Shown here: piece after piece, positions 60,117 to 64,000 of the stretch | Numbering within the stretch: the first letter of the stretch is position 1 | How the letters are laid out: each line of letters begins with the position of its first letter | Source: Njordibacter sp905182035 | Lineage (GTDB): Bacteria > Pseudomonadota > Gammaproteobacteria > Pseudomonadales > Balneatricaceae | NCBI RefSeq assembly: GCF_047730075.1 | Contig: NZ_CP159831.1 | Span: 1,860,001-1,924,000, forward strand | Reading direction: 5' to 3' | Length of the DNA: 64,000 bases | The notes under the pieces: model-generated | Told to the model about the DNA's origin: nothing | Seen by the model: the letters and a program-made list of their open reading frames with translations, nothing else | The model's database searches: none | Translations under genes and position numbers: made by a program

Positions 60117-61091
60117 CTAACCATCTTGTCGGCCTAGCACCATCAGCTCATGGCCAGTTTCTTCTGGCTCATCATCAAGGATATCGGCTGGAAAACCATG
60201 GCCTAACACTTTAACGCCCATGGGTTCTTCATAACGCCGGATAATATTGGGAGACTTTTCTCGAGGCCCCCATTCAGCTTGCGCTTGGCTAAAAATATCA
60301 ACCAATAACGGTGCCAAATCTAACTTCATACCTTCCCTTTGAGTCAAGGTATTGAAGAGGCCAACGTCTTTAAGGACTAGGTCAACGGTAAAGTTAATGT
60401 CTCGCGAGCCATTAAGAATCACTTGAGATTCTGTTTCGTGAACAAAGGAGGTGCCAGAGGAGGCTTTGATAGCTTCGTAACTCACATTCATGTCCAAACC
60501 CATGACCTTACAGGCCGTTAAAGCCTCCCCTAATGCCACTAGGTGCGCCGTTGCTAGATAGTTGGTGACCACCTTTAATTTTGATGCCGTACCTATCTCC
60601 CCAGTGTGTAATACTCTTCGACCCAAGGTGGTAAGCACAGGTAAGACTCGCTCAAATGCCGCCCGACTGCAGCCTGCAAAAATAGAAATATTACCTGTGT
60701 CAGCACGGTGACAACCGCCAGACACCGGACAGTCTGCAGGTTCTGCGCCTGCAGCCTTTACCAGTTCGCCAATACGCCGTATCTCGCTCTCGTCTGTGGT
60801 AGACATTTCCAGCCATATTTTACCAGCAGACAAACCTGCAATGACCCCTTCTTCAGCCTCCGTTCCTTCCATCACTGCAGAGCAGGCGTCTGGAGACGGC
60901 AAACACGTAATAATGATGTCGCTAGCTTGGGCAAGCTGTTTTGGAGAATCGGCAGTGTGGGCTCCACGCACTACAAAATCGGCCACAAAATCATCGTTCA
61001 GGTCTCGGACTATGACCTCATAACCATTACGCAATAAACTACCTGCTAACTTACTACCTACATTACCTAGCCCTATAAAACCTATTTTCAT
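60117..61091 (-). CDS. Beta-hydroxyacid dehydrogenase (3-hydroxyisobutyrate dehydrogenase-like)
   Basis: The 324-residue NAD(P) enzyme has the N-terminal Ile-Gly-Phe-Ile-Gly-Leu-Gly-Asn-Val-Gly (residues 3-12), Cys-Pro-Val-Ser-Gly-Gly near 119 for substrate binding, and the catalytic Lys in Ser-Lys-Leu-Lys-Val-Val-Thr-Asn-Tyr-Leu near 173. The C-terminal 40 residues are longer than usual and acidic. It is 18 bp after an aldehyde dehydrogenase gene and divergent from an SDR gene, so the three may handle one hydroxy-acid or diol route. The substrate is unknown. Confidence 0.87.
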   Translation of the reverse strand: MKIGFIGLGNVGSKLAGSLLRNGYEVIVRDLNDDFVADFVVRGAHTADSPKQLAQASDIIITCLPSPDACSAVMEGTEAEEGVIAGLSAGKIWLEMSTTDESEIRRIGELVKAAGAEPADCPVSGGCHRADTGNISIFAGCSRAAFERVLPVLTTLGRRVLHTGEIGTASKLKVVTNYLATAHLVALGEALTACKVMGLDMNVSYEAIKASSGTSFVHETESQVILNGSRDINFTVDLVLKDVGLFNTLTQREGMKLDLAPLLVDIFSQAQAEWGPREKSPNIIRRYEEPMGVKVLGHGFPADILDDEPEETGHELMVLGRQDG

Positions 61092-61109
61092 TTCATTATT
61101 CCTAATTGC

Positions 61110-62537
61110 TTAGCGGTAGCCCGCAATGGCTTTTATTTCCTGAAATTCGTGGAGTCCAAAACCTGCGTATTCACGCCCATTACCTGATTGTTTGTAACCA
61201 CCAAAAGGCATGCAGTATTCCAAATCGGCCATGTTAATGTGTACTGTGCCGGCTCTCAATTGCCGAGCCACACGATGAGCTTTATCCATGTCTTGGGTAG
61301 ACACATAGGCTCCTAAGCCGTATGGGCTGTCATTAGCGATGCTGATCGCTTCTGCCTCATCAGCAAAAGGAATCAATACTAATACTGGGCCAAAAACTTC
61401 TTCTTGGGCAATAGCCATAGCGTTATTCACATCGCCAAACAGCGTCGGTTTAACGTAATAACCTTGCTCAAAACCTTGGGGTTTACCCACGCCGCCAGTT
61501 AACAAAGTGGCTCCCTCATCTATGCCCACTTGGATTAAACCTTGCACTTTATGCCAATGGGGTTGTGATATAACTGGACCCAAGTGGTCACCTTGCTGTT
61601 GCGGGTTTCCTAAGGTTATCGTTTCTACTGTAGCTAAAGCCAGCGCTGCAACTTGATCATATACGCTGGCCTCCACCAACATGCGCGTCGGAGCATCACA
61701 ACTCTGGCCACTGTTAAGCATGCAGGCCTGCACACCTAATTCTACTTGAGCACTCAGGTCGGCATCAGCAAAGATAATATTGGCAGACTTACCACCTAGT
61801 TCTTGGCTTACGCGCTTAACGCTTGCAGCAGCGGACTTGGCAATTTCAACACCCGCCCTAGTAGATCCAGTGAAAGACACCATATCGACTAATGGATTAC
61901 TAGTCATATAGTCACCTATTCCCGCACCAGTGCCATGTATCATATTAAACACCCCCTCTGGAATGCCCGCTTCGTGGATACACTCGGCAAATAGTTGTGC
62001 AGATATAGGCGTTAATTCACTCGGCTTAAGCACCATGGTACAGCCAGCTAATAAGGCCGGGATGACTTTGCAAATAATTTGGTTAATAGGCCAATTCCAA
62101 GGAGTAATCAGTACACAAACCCCAATGGGCTCTTTGAGTAGCTGACCATATTCACCAATGGGCTCGTCCAATAAATTGGTCCTAGCGTATTCCAAATGGG
62201 CTTGTGTGTGACCTACGCCAGTCTCTGTTTGAATGTCGTAGGACATAGAAGCTGGTGCACCCATTTCTTCAGTAATAGCCTTAGCCATAGATTCATAGTG
62301 TTTCTGGTAGGCAGCTAAAAATACTTCTACCTTGAGTATTCGCTGCTGCAAGGAGGTCTGGCTCCACGTTTCAAAGGCATTGGCTGCGGCATTGATCGCA
62401 GCCTCTGCATCGTCGGCATTAGCAAGGCACACCTCAGCAAAGGTTGCCTCTGTGGCGGGATTAATTACGTCTAAAAGCTGTGTGCTGGTCAAAGGCTCAC
62501 ACCAGTTACCGTTAATATAGAAGTTTAGCTTAGTCAT
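61110..62537 (-). CDS. NAD-dependent aldehyde dehydrogenase
   Basis: The 475-residue enzyme has Pro-Trp-Asn-Trp-Pro-Ile-Asn near residue 146, Phe-Thr-Gly-Ser-Thr-Arg-Ala-Gly near 222, catalytic Glu in Glu-Leu-Gly-Gly-Lys-Ser near 245, and catalytic Cys in Asn-Ser-Gly-Gln-Ser-Cys-Asp-Ala near 280. The start ATG at 62537 gives the usual N-terminus Phe-Tyr-Ile-Asn-Gly-Asn-Trp; a longer in-frame start at 62603 is rejected. It is first in a two-gene operon with the beta-hydroxyacid dehydrogenase. Confidence 0.93.
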   Translation of the reverse strand: MTKLNFYINGNWCEPLTSTQLLDVINPATEATFAEVCLANADDAEAAINAAANAFETWSQTSLQQRILKVEVFLAAYQKHYESMAKAITEEMGAPASMSYDIQTETGVGHTQAHLEYARTNLLDEPIGEYGQLLKEPIGVCVLITPWNWPINQIICKVIPALLAGCTMVLKPSELTPISAQLFAECIHEAGIPEGVFNMIHGTGAGIGDYMTSNPLVDMVSFTGSTRAGVEIAKSAAASVKRVSQELGGKSANIIFADADLSAQVELGVQACMLNSGQSCDAPTRMLVEASVYDQVAALALATVETITLGNPQQQGDHLGPVISQPHWHKVQGLIQVGIDEGATLLTGGVGKPQGFEQGYYVKPTLFGDVNNAMAIAQEEVFGPVLVLIPFADEAEAISIANDSPYGLGAYVSTQDMDKAHRVARQLRAGTVHINMADLEYCMPFGGYKQSGNGREYAGFGLHEFQEIKAIAGYR

Positions 62538-62692
62538 ATAAATGCTCATAATTGGACAGGTGTCAGGCAGTGTATCGGTACCAAGCGTCTGATTTCTTAT
62601 CAAAAACAGACAAATTTACTGCGGATATATACAAGCTCACCCATTTAACCTCGTTCACTATCAATCCCATTAGCAACATTGGAGTGACATAT

Positions 62693-63472
62693 ATGGAAGG
62701 TATTACAAATAAGAAAGTGTTGATTACAGCAGGTGCTACAGGTATAGGCAAAGCTACAGCAATTGCTTTGATGAATGCTGGAGCGCAGGTACACGTGTGC
62801 GATATTGATGCCCAGGCATTGGCTGATTTTAAACAACACTACCCTCTGCTACTCACTAGTATAACCAATGTTGCAAAACCAGATGAGGTAGACGCCATGT
62901 TTGCCCAATTACAACAGGATTTTTCTGGAGAACTAGACTTTTTGGTGAATAACGCTGGTGTTTCAGGACCAGCAGGACCTATTGAAACCCTAGACATTGA
63001 AGCATGGAAAGCCACCTTTGATGTTAACTTGCATGCTACCTTTTATGTTTCAAAACATGCCATCCCACTAATCAAGAAACACGGTGGCGCTATTATGAAC
63101 TTATCTTCCACCGCAGGGCTTTATGGTTACCCTATGCGTAGCCCCTATGCTAGCGCAAAGTGGGCCATTGTTGGGTTAAGCAAAACCATGGCCATGGAAC
63201 TTGGCCCATTTAATGTACGGGTTAATTGTATTTGTCCAGGTTCAGTAAACGGAGAGCGTATGGACCGCGTCATCAGTAGTATTGCCAAAGCTACTGGTGA
63301 GAGTTTACATAAGGTGCGCCAAGATAACGTACAAAATACCTCCATGACGACATTTGTAGACGCCGAAGACATAGCTAATATGATTTTATTTAGCTTTTCT
63401 GATTTAGGTGCAAAAATATCCGGCCAAAGTCTGACAGTCGACGGTGACACTCACAGCTTGGCCACTTACTAA
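62693..63472 (+). CDS. Short-chain dehydrogenase/reductase (SDR)
   Basis: The 259-residue protein has the cofactor loop Thr-Ala-Gly-Ala-Thr-Gly-Ile-Gly near residue 12, Asn-Asn-Ala-Gly near 85, and the catalytic Ser-Ser ... Tyr-Ala-Ser-Ala-Lys at about 138-155. The usual Thr-Gly-Gly is Thr-Ala-Gly here. ATG 62693 has GGAGTG six bases upstream; the ORF's upstream starts overlap the divergent ALDH promoter. Divergent arrangement with the ALDH/beta-hydroxyacid dehydrogenase operon suggests a shared route. Specific substrate unknown. Confidence 0.92.
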   Translation: MEGITNKKVLITAGATGIGKATAIALMNAGAQVHVCDIDAQALADFKQHYPLLLTSITNVAKPDEVDAMFAQLQQDFSGELDFLVNNAGVSGPAGPIETLDIEAWKATFDVNLHATFYVSKHAIPLIKKHGGAIMNLSSTAGLYGYPMRSPYASAKWAIVGLSKTMAMELGPFNVRVNCICPGSVNGERMDRVISSIAKATGESLHKVRQDNVQNTSMTTFVDAEDIANMILFSFSDLGAKISGQSLTVDGDTHSLATY

Positions 63473-63824
63473 ATTAGTGTCGACTTGTATAGTTAGTTAA
63501 CCTTTTAGTTAAGTTAATGTAATTAACTTAACATTTAAACAATTTAAAAGGAGGCCTAGACTACCGACCTTAATCAAGCCGTAGCTGGAAATAGCTACGC
63601 TGGTGAAGTTTGGACAGTATAGGGGCATTCAAAATGCGCTGGGCTATGGTTCCTGCGCGTTGTAACCCATTCTCGTCCTTTGGCAATTCCATCGCAGACT
63701 TGTCGTATAGGGCCGTCATTGTTGGCGCTAGCATTTGCTTTTGGATAAAAAATAAAGCATCATGTTTTGCAAGCAATCGTGGCGGTTAAATTCAACGGCG
63801 ACATAAAAAATAAGGTGTTAGTTT
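63473..63824. other. Intergenic region before the PotA-like gene
   Basis: About 350 bases. They hold a perfect palindrome at 63508-63532 and a minus-strand open frame of 68 codons (63570-63776) with a TTG start and no ribosome site, which I do not accept as a gene. An AAAAGGAGG at 63545-63553 looks like a ribosome site but no start codon follows it. Confidence 0.45.
63508..63532. promoter_or_regulatory. Perfect palindrome with 11-base arms (GTTAAGTTAAT/ATTAACTTAAC)
   Basis: Two exact 11-base complementary arms flank GTA. It lies 36 bp after the SDR stop and about 290 bp before the PotA-like start. With no T-run following it is not a terminator, so an operator is more likely. Confidence 0.5.
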
Positions 63825-64000
63825 TTGACAAGCAAGACGAGTGAAACCGATGCTTTCGTAAAATTTGATCGCGTACAGAAAAGTTACGATGGGTTGTCGT
63901 TGGTAGTGAAAGACCTAAACCTGTCAATGCCAAGAGGCGAGTTTCTGACTATGTTGGGACCCTCTGGGTCAGGGAAAACCACCTGTCTGATGATGCTGGC
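63825..64000 (+). CDS. ABC transporter ATP-binding protein, PotA-like (N-terminal part; runs off window)
   Basis: Only 58 residues are visible. The frame begins after an in-frame stop at 63819-63821; the best start is TTG 63825, seven bases after AAGGTG. The protein reads Asp-Arg-Val-Gln-Lys-Ser-Tyr-Asp-Gly near residue 15 and the Walker A Gly-Pro-Ser-Gly-Ser-Gly-Lys-Thr-Thr near 45. The Val-Gln-Lys-Ser-Tyr-Asp-Gly start is typical of spermidine/putrescine-type importers of the PotA family. Amines or other small cations are likely substrates by family. Confidence 0.85.
   Translation, partial: MTSKTSETDAFVKFDRVQKSYDGLSLVVKDLNLSMPRGEFLTMLGPSGSGKTTCLMML

Noticed and set aside
63545..63553. AAAAGGAGG as a ribosome binding site
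   Set aside because: No ATG, GTG or TTG follows within a useful distance on the plus strand.
63570..63776. A 68-codon minus-strand open frame before the PotA-like gene
   Set aside because: It needs a TTG start without a ribosome site and matches no family I know. It could be a gene relic, since its middle reads like real protein, but I cannot support it.
1..64000. Prophage, insertion sequence, CRISPR or toxin-antitoxin content
   Set aside because: I found no integrase, transposase, phage structural gene, repeat-spacer array or toxin pair; all long frames are metabolic, regulatory or transport genes.

Overview
The window looks like the chromosome of an aerobic, heterotrophic, probably marine gammaproteobacterium. 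Supporting signs are a gammaproteobacterial-style HrpB helicase, BolA, a CaiD very close to the enterobacterial enzyme, a complete aerobic phenylacetyl-CoA epoxidase pathway, and a heavy load of genes for methylated amines, sulfonates and nucleosides. I cannot name the genus. I see no phage, transposase, plasmid or CRISPR signal; the content is almost entirely catabolic operons with local regulators.

Layout. (1) 1-4041: the end of an IclR regulator, then a zinc alcohol dehydrogenase plus an HpsN-like (HisD-family) dehydrogenase operon, divergent from a LacI regulator. Two identical palindromic operators lie between the divergent genes; the module probably oxidises 2,3-dihydroxypropane-1-sulfonate or a similar diol. 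(2) 4057-19051: a one-carbon and quaternary-amine island. It holds formate-THF ligase (fhs), a gamma-butyrobetaine/carnitine CoA operon (thioesterase, CaiA-like dehydrogenase, ADP-forming CoA ligase, CaiD), a GATase1-AraC regulator, a second thioesterase, a BHMT-like methyltransferase divergent from an MttB-family methyltransferase, and an MttB-GcvT operon divergent from a LysR regulator. (3) 19281-20131: BolA and two identical tRNA-Asn genes with a stringent-type promoter. (4) 20195-34030: phenylacetate degradation, with paaG-I-J-A-B-C-D-E-X and a FadB-like fusion on the minus strand, paaY divergent, and paaZ divergent from paaK. (5) 34054-48712: nucleoside uptake and breakdown, with a SorC-type DeoR, deoC, an ALDH16-type dehydrogenase, a BMP-family ABC importer, cdd, purine nucleoside phosphorylase, deoA, deoB, an adenosine/adenine deaminase and a small VOC protein. 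(6) 48729-56770: an M20 amidohydrolase, an XRE-cupin regulator, a glnT/gmaS-glxBCD (mgsABC-like) operon, and a Rieske oxygenase with the quaternary-amine-type bridging Glu. (7) 57298-64000: a stand-alone RAM protein with hrpB, an ALDH/beta-hydroxyacid dehydrogenase pair divergent from an SDR, and the start of a PotA-like ABC ATPase.

How they fit together. The amine genes suggest stepwise use of trimethylammonium compounds: activation and hydration of gamma-butyrobetaine to carnitine, demethylation of betaines by MttB, BHMT and GcvT-type enzymes with the one-carbon units passing through THF to formate via Fhs, and possibly methylamine capture by gamma-glutamylmethylamide/N-methylglutamate synthesis. 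Substrates of the MttB, Rieske and ALDH/SDR genes are inferred from family and context only.
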